Of a DNA stretch of 36,989 bases, positions 27,682 through 36,509 are shown in pieces. Numbering within the stretch: position 1 is the stretch's first letter; the number at the start of each line of letters is the position of its first letter. Source of the stretch: Bacillota bacterium (GTDB lineage Bacteria > Bacillota > Sulfobacillia > JAUYEF01); assembly GCA_030691635.1 (NCBI GenBank), contig JAUYEF010000058.1, positions 1-36,989 of the forward strand, in the 5' to 3' direction. A program made the position numbers and the translations under genes. Below the pieces are notes generated by a model. It had not been told where the DNA came from, did not search any database, and saw only the letters and a list, made by a program, of their open reading frames with translations.

Positions 27682-27748
27682 GTTCGTTGCGCCTCTTGTG
27701 CGCCTAGCAGCCTTGATACGGGACCGTGCCAGGGCGCTCCCGGCCGGC

Positions 27749-28570
27749 TCAGATCTCGTCTATCTTGGGGCTGGGCCGGACGTCGATGTTGTGCTGGCTC
27801 TCGTCCACCGCATGAAGCACCGCGAGGCTGAAGTAGTCTTTCACGAGCTTTTTCTGCGGGTATTCCATCTCAATGAGCACGGCGATCCCGGCCACTGCCG
27901 CGCCGAACTCGGAAACCAGCTCTGTCATACCTCTCGCGGTCCCGCCGCCCTTCATGAAGTCGTCGACGATGAGCACGCGTGAATCTCGAGCAAGGGCCCT
28001 CTTAGGCAGCGACATCGTCTGGATCCGCCGCGAGGAGCCCGAGACATAGTTGATGCTCAGCGCAGGGCCTTCCGTGGGCACCGAGTCGCGTCTGCAGACG
28101 GCGAGCGGCACACCGAGGCAGCGTGCGGTGCAGAGCGCGACGGGGATGCCCTTCGTCTCCACCGTCAACACGTACTGCGCCTGGGATGAGCGGAAACGAG
28201 TCGCGAACACCTCACCCATCGCGCCGGCCCACGCCGGCGAAAACACCAGGTCCGTCATGTAGACAAATTCGCCCGGCAGGATCCTGTCTGGCGCGGAGAG
28301 GGCCAGGCAGAGGTTCGAGACCAGCGTCTTCACATCTTCCCTGCTCCGGGATGGAAGGTATCGTACACCTCCGGCGGGCCCTGGCACGGTCTCGATCACG
28401 CCGGCGCGTACCGCCGAGAATGCTTCTCTCACCACGGCGATGTCCTCGCTGAGCGTTGACTTGGCTGCGTCCAGGCCCTTCGCAAACTCGCCGAGCGAAA
28501 GAACCGAGGCGGGGTTATCGAGCAGCGCTTTCACGATGGCCACGATTCTCTGGCTCCTGCTCACTGTCAC
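27749..28570 (-). CDS. purR: purine operon repressor PurR (Bacillus type, PRT domain)
   Basis: RSQRIVAIVKALLDNPASVLSLGEFAKGLDAAKSTLSEDI...RVLIVDDFMKGGGTARGM; GTG start region inferred. Confidence 0.94.
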   Translation of the reverse strand: MTVSRSQRIVAIVKALLDNPASVLSLGEFAKGLDAAKSTLSEDIAVVREAFSAVRAGVIETVPGPAGGVRYLPSRSREDVKTLVSNLCLALSAPDRILPGEFVYMTDLVFSPAWAGAMGEVFATRFRSSQAQYVLTVETKGIPVALCTARCLGVPLAVCRRDSVPTEGPALSINYVSGSSRRIQTMSLPKRALARDSRVLIVDDFMKGGGTARGMTELVSEFGAAVAGIAVLIEMEYPQKKLVKDYFSLAVLHAVDESQHNIDVRPSPKIDEI

Positions 28571-28616
28571 CACTCCTTCAAAGGGCGCTCGCTCAGTCTC
28601 CTCAACGGCCGGATGC

Positions 28617-28650
28617 CGAACGATACGCCCCATGCCGCAGGTATCGTTCG
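28617..28650. promoter_or_regulatory. PurBox-like palindrome CGAACGATAC-N14-GTATCGTTCG between purR and the pilus operon
   Basis: Perfect 10-bp arms containing the CGAAC core of PurR boxes, upstream of divergent purR. Confidence 0.65.
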
Positions 28651-28818
28651 TGTTTTCGCGCTTTGTGGCCGCACACCTGCTCCCGGTGATTGTCGAAACA
28701 AGGCGAACGCTGAAGGATTGCACGGCGAGGCGATCGCTGGTAGATTATGGAAGAGGCGCGGTGGCATCGCCCGGTCAAAAGGCACACAGGTGGCCCGTGA
28801 CCAGGGGCTGGGGGTGCT

Positions 28819-29445
28819 ATGCTGCCACACGTGCTGCTGCAACTGCTGTCTGCCATATGCGGCGCGAGTCTCTATGCCGCTTCGGCTGCGGTGTCTGGGC
28901 CAGGCGACAATCCCTGCGTCAGACCGTCCGAGGGCTCGGGCCGCAGCCGGCTGCTCGCAGGCTCTCTCTTGGCCGCGCTGGTCTTCTACCTGACGAGCGG
29001 GCTCATTTCCGAGGGCCTGTGCGCACCCGATCGACTCGGCGGCCCACAGTACGCACTCATGCTGCTACCCTGCCTGGCCGTCGCTTCGGCCAACGACCTG
29101 CACACGTTATCGGTCCCGGACGCTGTCTGGGGCGCCGGCGCCATAGGCCGCCTTGCGCTTGGGCTGGTCTACGGCTGGCCAAGCGTGGACATCCTGGGGT
29201 TCGGGTTGTTCTGTCTTGCCTGCCTGACGGTCGTATACTCGCCTGGTCCGCCGCGCGCCGGCGGGGCGGATATCGCCGCGCTCGTCACCGCAGCCCTGTT
29301 CGTCGGCCCGGTCCTGGCCCTCTCCATCGCCTGGGCGTCCTGCGTGATAGCGGTGGCGAGCAGCATCGGAAGCCGTGCCAGGTGGGTGCCATTCATGCCT
29401 TATCTCCTGTGCGGGACCTGCCTTGTGACCTTGGGCTCACCTTAG
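28819..29445 (+). CDS. prepilin peptidase (A24 family)
   Basis: ASANDLHTLSVPDAVWGAGAIGRL and GGADIAALV aspartate motifs; polytopic. Confidence 0.75.
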   Translation: MLPHVLLQLLSAICGASLYAASAAVSGPGDNPCVRPSEGSGRSRLLAGSLLAALVFYLTSGLISEGLCAPDRLGGPQYALMLLPCLAVASANDLHTLSVPDAVWGAGAIGRLALGLVYGWPSVDILGFGLFCLACLTVVYSPGPPRAGGADIAALVTAALFVGPVLALSIAWASCVIAVASSIGSRARWVPFMPYLLCGTCLVTLGSP

Positions 29446-29460
29446 AAAGGAGTCATCTTA

Positions 29461-29946
29461 TTGTCAAGGCGTTCTGGATTCATGACGACCGAGTTGATGG
29501 TGGTGGCCGTGGTGCTGGCGATACTTTCTGGAATCGCCACCGCTGCCGTTCCGACTTTCGCCGGGAGGGCCAAACGCGCGGCGTTTGCCTCGACGCTTGC
29601 GGTATTGCAGGGCGTGAGCGACCGCTTTTTCGTGGAGACGAACCTTTACCCCGTGGTTACGCAGCCATTTGCCGCAACGTCGGCATCGGAACTCGATCTC
29701 AACGCTACCGACGCACTCGGCCAGAAGTTCGTCGGCCAGTACCTTCACAGCGCTCCGAACGACAAGGCGCTGGACTATGGGCTGCGCTCCGTAGATGGCA
29801 CGAAAGTGTACTTCGGGACTACGGCCTCTGGCCATGTCTTTGCGACTCAAGTCCAGCCTGTCGCCGGTGAGTGGTCCTCCGCCACCATGGTTGTGTACAC
29901 ACAGGAGAACGTCGAGGGATCAACCATGCTGGGGGATATCTGGTAA
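29461..29946 (+). CDS. type IV pilin / pseudopilin-like protein (pilin 1)
   Basis: SG|FMTTELMVVAVVLAILSGIATAAVP class III signal with Glu5; TTG start with AAAGGAG. Confidence 0.88.
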   Translation: MSRRSGFMTTELMVVAVVLAILSGIATAAVPTFAGRAKRAAFASTLAVLQGVSDRFFVETNLYPVVTQPFAATSASELDLNATDALGQKFVGQYLHSAPNDKALDYGLRSVDGTKVYFGTTASGHVFATQVQPVAGEWSSATMVVYTQENVEGSTMLGDIW

Positions 29947-29951
29947 CAGGC

Positions 29952-31109
29952 ATGTCTCATTTCGCGTGGCAGGCGTACGCCGGTGGCCGCAGACGCAAGG
30001 GGCACGTGTGGGCCGACGGCCCTAAGCAGGCGATACTGGCTCTCGAGGCCCAGGGCCATTGCGTCCTGAGACTGTATGAACGCAGCACGATCAGGGAGAC
30101 GCTGGCCCGGATACTGCCGGCGCCGGACCGTGACCGTCAATCTGTGTTGCGGGCACTGGCGGCCGGCGTCCGGGCCGGTGCCAGGCCCGACCGGACTCAG
30201 CTCAAGACATGTTGCGGGACCGGTGCAGCGGCGTACTGGGCCGCCAGGCTATGTGACTATGTGCAGGCGGGAGTGCCTCTCAGCGTCGCCATGGAGGCGG
30301 TGCCCCAGCTCTTTTGCAGCCCGGTCCCCCAGATCATAGCGGCGGCCGAGAAGACATCTACGCTACCTGCAGTGATGGACCGGCTGGAATCGGCGCTTGC
30401 GCGCAAGTCACACCAGAAGGCTCTGATGCTCAAGTCCATCGCGTATCCCGTGACCACACTTGCTCTTGCCGTGCCGCTTATCCTTGTGGCGTCGATGGTG
30501 GTCCTACCAGAAGTCGCGAGCGTCTTCGAGCAGGCCGGCGTGAAGCTCCCGGGTCCGACGATGGCGCTCGTGCGCCTGGGCCTGTGGACGAGGCGGTCCT
30601 GGGGCCTGGTCGTCGCCATATTCACCGTTCTCATGCTGGCTGTGTGTTACCTCGCGCGCCGTGGCATAGGGATGGCGCCTCACATCCCGGTCCTCGGCCG
30701 CGCCCTGGTCGACGCTGGTTGGGCCGGTTTTTGCCTGACACTGGCGGACTGCGTGGAGGCAAAAATGCCGCCATCAGAGGCGCTCAGCGTTGCTGCTGGC
30801 GTTGTTGTCTGGGAGCAGGTGCGCAGGCCTGCGTTGGACGCATCCGCTGCTGTGGGGCTGGGCGTGCCGCTTGGGCTGTGCCTCAGCGGCTTTCACCCGG
30901 CGGTAAAGAGGGAACTGTCACTCCAGCGTGAGGACATGGCACGGCGGCTTGCGGAGGTCGCGTGGTCGTTGGAGTCTGCATCGGCGGCTCAGGTGGAGGC
31001 GCTGGTCTCGGCGCTACAGCCCGTGTTGACGACTCTCGTGGCGGTCATCGTCGGGGCGGCATCGATCTTGATCTGCCTGCCTGCCCTTTCCACGATGGAT
31101 ATCCCTTGA
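29952..31109 (+). CDS. type II secretion/type IV pilus inner-membrane platform protein (GspF/PilC)
   Basis: Tandem T2SSF-like domains (LCDYVQAGVPLSVAMEAVP...; LADCVEAKMPPSEALSVAAG); start set at ATG after pilin stop. Confidence 0.88.
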   Translation: MSHFAWQAYAGGRRRKGHVWADGPKQAILALEAQGHCVLRLYERSTIRETLARILPAPDRDRQSVLRALAAGVRAGARPDRTQLKTCCGTGAAAYWAARLCDYVQAGVPLSVAMEAVPQLFCSPVPQIIAAAEKTSTLPAVMDRLESALARKSHQKALMLKSIAYPVTTLALAVPLILVASMVVLPEVASVFEQAGVKLPGPTMALVRLGLWTRRSWGLVVAIFTVLMLAVCYLARRGIGMAPHIPVLGRALVDAGWAGFCLTLADCVEAKMPPSEALSVAAGVVVWEQVRRPALDASAAVGLGVPLGLCLSGFHPAVKRELSLQREDMARRLAEVAWSLESASAAQVEALVSALQPVLTTLVAVIVGAASILICLPALSTMDIP

Positions 31110-31152
31110 AGAACAAAGGGGGCGGGCAAATTGCCCCTCCCACATTAGGAGG

Positions 31153-32370
31153 TTGCCGGTACTGGATAGCTTTGACCTCAGAAATCACACCTGTACCCAC
31201 CCGGATCCCTGGTTGGTGTGCGAATCTCAGTTTGTGCGAGCGATGCCGGGCTACGGTGACGTCTCCACTCACGCTGAGGTTGAACCCTTGGTCGCCGTGG
31301 TCCCGTCGCTTGTCGAACATATCCTCTCATCAGCCTCAAGGGCAGACGCGTCTGACGTCCACTTCGAGCTGGGAGACCGGATGATGGTGCGGGTCCGGCG
31401 CGATGGGATGTTGCGCCCGGCCTTCGCTGCTCCCCGACACATAGGCCGGTTGATGATGGGCCGGCTCAGGGCGCTGGGTAAGATCCCTCTCTGCCGGGCA
31501 GGTAATGCCGAAAGCAGCTTCAGCCTGCACTGCGATCACGCCGTGGTACGCGTGCGGTTGTCGCTCACAGCCGTGGTGGGTGGCGAGAAGGCAGTCGTGC
31601 GCTTCCTGAACCATGGCGCCCATCTGCAGCTGCGACAGCTGGGAATGCTCGCGCGGGACCTTGACCGCTATGACCGTCTCATCCGATCGCCAGGGCTCGT
31701 GCTGATCGCGGGCCCGGCAGGCTCGGGCAAGACAACGACTCTGTATGCCTCGCTCGAGCGTCTGGCGCACCCCGGTGTGAACGTTATGTCTCTGGAGGAT
31801 CCGGTCGAGATGACCCTGCCGGGTGTGGTCCAGATCGGCGTCGATCATGGTCTGACAGGCTTCCAGTCCTGCCTGGCCGCCGTCATGCGGCAGGATCCGG
31901 ATGTGATCGCCATAGGCGAGATAAGGGATCACGATTCCGCGATCGCCGCCGTCCGGGCAGCACTGACGGGCAGGACCACCCTGGCTTCCATCCACGCGGA
32001 AGATGGGACCGGCGCTGCCTACCGTCTCACCGACCTGGGAATACCCCACCCGCTCGCGGGAGCTGCTGTCGTGGGCGCGGTCTCCCAGAGGCTGGTGCGA
32101 ACCACCTGCCCGGCCTGCCGCGGAACGGGCTGCGCCCGTTGCGGTCAGACCGGGTACGATGGCCGGACAGGGGTCTTTGAGGTGCTGTCCCTACCGCCTC
32201 GACTGTCGGGGGCGCTGGCGGCCGGGGCACCGCTGGAGGCGGCCCGCAGCATACGTATGGGGCTGGACCAGCCATCCCTTTCAGCGGCTGCGGAGCAGGC
32301 CGTCACTTCAGGGTTGACGGCGTGGGCCGAGGTATCCGGGCTTGTCGAAGGAGGCCATGACACGAGATGA
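31153..32370 (+). CDS. GspE/PilB-type secretion ATPase
   Basis: GPAGSGKTTTLYASLE, EDPVE, MRQDPDVIAIGEIRD, CPACRGTGCARCG; start codon uncertain. Confidence 0.94.
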   Translation: MPVLDSFDLRNHTCTHPDPWLVCESQFVRAMPGYGDVSTHAEVEPLVAVVPSLVEHILSSASRADASDVHFELGDRMMVRVRRDGMLRPAFAAPRHIGRLMMGRLRALGKIPLCRAGNAESSFSLHCDHAVVRVRLSLTAVVGGEKAVVRFLNHGAHLQLRQLGMLARDLDRYDRLIRSPGLVLIAGPAGSGKTTTLYASLERLAHPGVNVMSLEDPVEMTLPGVVQIGVDHGLTGFQSCLAAVMRQDPDVIAIGEIRDHDSAIAAVRAALTGRTTLASIHAEDGTGAAYRLTDLGIPHPLAGAAVVGAVSQRLVRTTCPACRGTGCARCGQTGYDGRTGVFEVLSLPPRLSGALAAGAPLEAARSIRMGLDQPSLSAAAEQAVTSGLTAWAEVSGLVEGGHDTR

Positions 32371-33605
32371 TCCGCCAATCGACACTGGGGTTGACCGTTC
32401 TGCTGCTGCTCTGGTGGCCCGCATGCTGGCCCCAAGGGCTCTGCCTGGCTGCCCCGGTAGAGGCGTCTCTCTCCGTGATCTTCACGCCGCCGGCCCAAAG
32501 CCCGCCGGTAGTCTCGATCACATCGCCCGGCAGCCTCTTCGATGTATCCGAGCACACCTGGCGCTCGAGGCATTCGGTCGCGCCGCCTGGAACCTACGTC
32601 AGGCTACGGCAGGACGGTGGCGAAATCGCAGGGGCATGGGCGGACACGAGAGGTTACGTGGATTTCGCCGTTCCGCAGGCTTCGCCCACCCCCTGCAGCC
32701 TCCTCTATTGCGCCAAGCAGTCTTTGGACATCTCCCCGGGCAGCATACACGCGATTTCTGGCCAGGAGAACCAGTCGCAACCGGCCGCCACCCGGAACAG
32801 CCTGTGTCTCGCCCTCGCCTATGAAGGCGGCGCGGGACAGGGGGAAGTAAAGTACTGGAACGTCGACTCGGGGGCGTATTCGGGCACATACCGGTGGACG
32901 AGCGTAGGACCGATCGTTCGCCCCTGGGCGCTGCTGAAGACCAACAGCACATCGGGCTATATCTTCTACGATTCGCGGACCTTCTCCGGCTTCAGGCTTT
33001 GGATGAAGAGCACAGAGACTGGTGAACTATGGATTGAGGACATCATACGGCCTGCCCCCCACTACCCCACAGCTGCCGTGGCCGGCGACATTATAGAACT
33101 ATACTACGCGTGGCCCTCCAGCAGAGCCACATACATCGCCCGCAACGCGAGGTTCTTGTATAACGGCCAGGGCATTAGCTCCTCCCTGGCATTCATCTCC
33201 GGACCTCCGAACCTGAGCAACCTCGTCTCCACAGCATCTCCCGGCACGGGCACCTGGCTCGCGGGCGAGGAGGACGGGCGGGTATACCTTTACCGGCGGA
33301 ACCATCTCACTATGTCGGTCAAGGGTGTTGGCCCGGCTCTGGCCACCGTGGACGTTTCCGGCCAGTCGAGGCTCCTGTTCGCATTCATCGAGCCCCGTGA
33401 GAGCGATAGTGTCGTCTGGGGACAGCTGTATGACAGGATGGGAACCTTGAGAGGCGCACCGGCCGCGCTCTTTACCATACGTGAGAGCACAGTGCCCCGG
33501 ATATCTCTGGTTCAGTCACCTGGGGGCGACGCATGGCTCTTCTGGCAAGGAAGCATCTTCGGAAAGAACCAGATCTTCGTCACGAAAGTGGCACTCCCGT
33601 GGTGA
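32367..33605 (+). CDS. secreted protein of unknown function, possible beta-propeller-like
   Basis: Signal peptide MIRQSTLGLTVLLLLWWPACWPQGLCLAA; repeated W/Y-rich segments; ATGA overlap with gspE-like gene. Confidence 0.7.
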   Translation: MIRQSTLGLTVLLLLWWPACWPQGLCLAAPVEASLSVIFTPPAQSPPVVSITSPGSLFDVSEHTWRSRHSVAPPGTYVRLRQDGGEIAGAWADTRGYVDFAVPQASPTPCSLLYCAKQSLDISPGSIHAISGQENQSQPAATRNSLCLALAYEGGAGQGEVKYWNVDSGAYSGTYRWTSVGPIVRPWALLKTNSTSGYIFYDSRTFSGFRLWMKSTETGELWIEDIIRPAPHYPTAAVAGDIIELYYAWPSSRATYIARNARFLYNGQGISSSLAFISGPPNLSNLVSTASPGTGTWLAGEEDGRVYLYRRNHLTMSVKGVGPALATVDVSGQSRLLFAFIEPRESDSVVWGQLYDRMGTLRGAPAALFTIRESTVPRISLVQSPGGDAWLFWQGSIFGKNQIFVTKVALPW

Positions 33606-34870
33606 GGATAGTTCGCTGCGTGTTCGCGCTTGAGCCGGGCGCACTAGAAGTACGGGCATATTCGCTCACCGACGATGAGCCGGAAGTCAAGGTGTCCAGG
33701 AGGCTGCCGCAAGACCTGATCGAAGGAGGTGCTATCCGTGACCCTGGGCACTTCTCATCTGAGCTCAGAGACGCCCGGCGAGAAGTTCTAGGCCGGTGCG
33801 ACGCCAGGAAGAGCGAGGACACCCTTATCCTGCCGCCGCTCGCAACACTGGACAGGGTCATCCTGACTCCTTCTCTCGGCGCCAGGGACATCACGGCCGC
33901 CGTCCTGACCAAGTTGGGTCCCTTGTTCGGCAACCGCCGCCTGTATGCCATGCGGTGGGCGACCCTCGGAGCCGGTCCGGACGCCGGTTCTATGGCCATC
34001 TATGCGTCTGTCTGCAGGCACAGCACTGTCCGAGAGTACCGCAAGGCGCTTGTGATGTCCGGAATGCCCTGCGCCCGGATCGAGCCCCATCTTGCGAGCA
34101 TTGCGGCGCTGTGTCCTGGGGCTGGTGAGGCCTACGCGGCATACCGGGGCGCGGATGATGTGTGGCGTGTGCTCCTGACAGAGGCCGGCAGGCTCAGAGA
34201 CCTGAGGCTCCATTACACAGGCATCCCGGACGACGTTCCTCCGGGTCTGCTCCAGAACCTTTCGGAGAGGCCGGACCTGCCCATCATCGTGTGCACCGGC
34301 ACCGGGGCAGGAGGCCTGCCTATCGCCCTGCTCTCAGGCTCGGAACGGATGATTGCGCCGCGGCATCACAGGTCCATTCGCTTCCCCGTGAGCTTCGGAG
34401 TACCCGTGCACCGCCATTGGGCCGGGCCTACAGTGGCAGCGACACTCATTGCCGTACAGGTGGCAGGGCTCGTCACCTGGGAAGCGCATCTGGCGAGTGA
34501 CCTCGCGGCCGTCCTCGAGGCTGGACAGGCAATCGGGAATTGGCGTGCGGCGTCCGGTCAGCCTGGACTTCCGACCCCAAGCCCGCTGCCCTCAGAGCCA
34601 GAGGCCACAGGCCTGCAGTGGCCCGAGATGTTCAAGCATATCTCGGGTGCAGGTCGTGGGTTACACCTGGCATCCGTGGAAGTGCCGCGTCCAAGGGCAG
34701 GCGCTGGCGCCGGTGTCCAGGTCATTATCTCAGGATCAGGCGACCTGGACCGGATCCTCGCGTTTGAGAAGGACGTGGTCGAGGGCCCGGTAAGAAGCGC
34801 TGCGCTGGTGTCTTTGAATAGCCGGGACGGATCTCTCGCGTTCCAGGTCCGGGCGGAATGGTGTCCTTGA
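33599..34870 (+). CDS. PilM-PilN-like fusion (GspL-like)
   Basis: Cytoplasmic N-terminal half, single TM (WAGPTVAATLIAVQVAGLVTWEAHL), extracytoplasmic C-terminal ferredoxin-like region; position between GspE and PilO-like gene. Confidence 0.6.
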   Translation: MVRIVRCVFALEPGALEVRAYSLTDDEPEVKVSRRLPQDLIEGGAIRDPGHFSSELRDARREVLGRCDARKSEDTLILPPLATLDRVILTPSLGARDITAAVLTKLGPLFGNRRLYAMRWATLGAGPDAGSMAIYASVCRHSTVREYRKALVMSGMPCARIEPHLASIAALCPGAGEAYAAYRGADDVWRVLLTEAGRLRDLRLHYTGIPDDVPPGLLQNLSERPDLPIIVCTGTGAGGLPIALLSGSERMIAPRHHRSIRFPVSFGVPVHRHWAGPTVAATLIAVQVAGLVTWEAHLASDLAAVLEAGQAIGNWRAASGQPGLPTPSPLPSEPEATGLQWPEMFKHISGAGRGLHLASVEVPRPRAGAGAGVQVIISGSGDLDRILAFEKDVVEGPVRSAALVSLNSRDGSLAFQVRAEWCP

Positions 34871-35337
34871 GACACAACTGGCCGGCCTTGTGGCTAGCCG
34901 TGCAGCTGCTGGTCGCCCTGCCCCTGGGCGGTCGCGTGCTGAGCGTGCACAGGAATTTGAAGGCTGCGGAGGCCACATACGAAGAGACATGCCGGCAGAT
35001 GGACAGGGCCTCTCGCTCCGAAGGCACGGGCCCGCCCAATACCGACGGCATGCTGGCTCCGACCGGTGAGGCTTTGCGTTTGCTGTTCGCGTGTAGCGAG
35101 ACGGCAGGGGTGGCGGTCCGGACGCTGGCATGCTCAGGAGTGGAGCGTAATGGCAAGCTTTCCATCACCGTAGGCATCTCGGCCCAGAACACTGAATCCG
35201 TCATCGCGTTTCTACGGGAGGTGGGAAGATGCTTACCGGTCTCAGTGAGCCTGGAGAGGCTCGACTTCTTCGACCGGGGTCGCGACGTGTCAGTACGGCT
35301 GGATTGGACAGGCCAGGTTCAAGGTCAGGGTCGATAG
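34858..35337 (+). CDS. PilO/GspM-like assembly protein
   Basis: N-terminal TM, coiled segment, small C-terminal domain; position after PilM-N-like gene. Confidence 0.6.
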   Translation: MVSLRHNWPALWLAVQLLVALPLGGRVLSVHRNLKAAEATYEETCRQMDRASRSEGTGPPNTDGMLAPTGEALRLLFACSETAGVAVRTLACSGVERNGKLSITVGISAQNTESVIAFLREVGRCLPVSVSLERLDFFDRGRDVSVRLDWTGQVQGQGR

Positions 35338-35837
35338 CTCTGCTGCCCATCTGTTCGGTCCTGCTGGTGAGCCTCTTTTCGATATCCACCATGTGTTACA
35401 GCCTGAGCAGGACGGCAGTGCTCATGTCCGAGGCCTCGCACATCGCATGGTCCGCGATAGCGTGCCTGGAGATGGGAGAACCGCTGCCTGAAGACAGCGA
35501 CGGGCTGGCACTCTCGATGGAGGTTGAGGTCCTGAAATGTGATGCGGAGGCCGTAGACCACGGTGCGGAGGCCCCAGACGTCGAGGCACAGGAAGAAGGC
35601 ATGGGACCGCTCAAGGGCCTGGCACATGTCACTCTGGCCATGCGGACAACGGCAGGCAAGGAGGTCTTGAGGTATCACAGCATCATCCCGCAGAGATGCG
35701 TTTGTCGGAATGGCAGCGGTGAATCAGGCGCTCGTGGTCAGCATGGTGATTGTCGCGATGTCGGCAGGCGTCGTGCGGTCAGCCTCGATGCTGTCACTTT
35801 CCATCAGGCATATCCGTTCGGCAGTCTGCGGCATTGA
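35304..35837 (+). CDS. minor pseudopilin-like protein
   Basis: From TTG 35304: MDRPGSRSGSIALLPICSVLLVSLFSISTMCYS, basic leader plus hydrophobic helix; overlaps preceding and following genes. Confidence 0.5.
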   Translation: MDRPGSRSGSIALLPICSVLLVSLFSISTMCYSLSRTAVLMSEASHIAWSAIACLEMGEPLPEDSDGLALSMEVEVLKCDAEAVDHGAEAPDVEAQEEGMGPLKGLAHVTLAMRTTAGKEVLRYHSIIPQRCVCRNGSGESGARGQHGDCRDVGRRRAVSLDAVTFHQAYPFGSLRH

Positions 35838-36012
35838 GGCCGCGATATGCAGTCCCGAGCTTCGCTGGTTTTTCTCCGGTCAAGAGGAGCTTCCGGGCGC
35901 AAGCGGGCGAGCAGTGGTCAGGCGCAGGGCGTCCGGTATCGAAGTAAGTGTTCCTGACCCGGGTGGAAGCCGCCGCCACGTGCGAATCTACGCGCCGGTG
36001 GCGTTGAGATGA
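35710..36012 (+). CDS. small N-terminally anchored pseudopilin-like protein
   Basis: MAAVNQALVVSMVIVAMSAGVVRSASMLSLSI hydrophobic N-terminus in operon context. Confidence 0.5.
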   Translation: MAAVNQALVVSMVIVAMSAGVVRSASMLSLSIRHIRSAVCGIEAAICSPELRWFFSGQEELPGASGRAVVRRRASGIEVSVPDPGGSRRHVRIYAPVALR

Positions 36013-36509
36013 GCGGCGCTCACGGTGGCATCGCGCTGCTCACTGCTGTGCTCCTGGCTCTGAACTGTGCGGGCATGGTCATCCTGGCATCGGCTGGCCA
36101 GGCAGTCAGAATGTGTACGGCGCAGTGCGAAAGAGACCAGCGCGATCTCGCAGCCAGGTCAGGCCTTTATCTGGGAGCGGCCATGGTTGCGGCATGCCGT
36201 GAGGACACATGGAGCCGGACCGTGACCTGTGTCCTCGGGCCGCACCGGCTTGAGGTGGGATGCAGCACCATTTTGGCCGAGGATCAGATCGCGGCTCCTG
36301 GAAGATCCACAGTCGTGCGTGACGGTGCGACGGAAGTACCCGTGGGTCGGGCGGGTGTTCCACCGGTCGCGAGGAGTTTCTCGATCACAGTCTCCGTTGA
36401 CGGACTGCCCGCCCTGGCATGCGTCATCGAGTCATCTGGAGGTGTTCTTGGTGTCAGACGGCTCCAACCATTGCCCGCCAAGAAGCCGGAACGGCTTCTT
36501 GGCCGCTGA
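36009..36509 (+). CDS. PilX/GspK-like minor pseudopilin
   Basis: MSGAHGGIALLTAVLLALNCAGMVILASAGQAV; ATGA overlap with previous gene. Confidence 0.55.
   Translation: MSGAHGGIALLTAVLLALNCAGMVILASAGQAVRMCTAQCERDQRDLAARSGLYLGAAMVAACREDTWSRTVTCVLGPHRLEVGCSTILAEDQIAAPGRSTVVRDGATEVPVGRAGVPPVARSFSITVSVDGLPALACVIESSGGVLGVRRLQPLPAKKPERLLGR

Noticed and set aside
28440-29870. 476 aa plus-strand ORF overlapping purR, the prepilin peptidase gene and the pilin gene
   Set aside because: Arg/Gly/Pro-rich out-of-frame product typical of high-GC shadow ORFs; the overlapping frames encode recognisable proteins.
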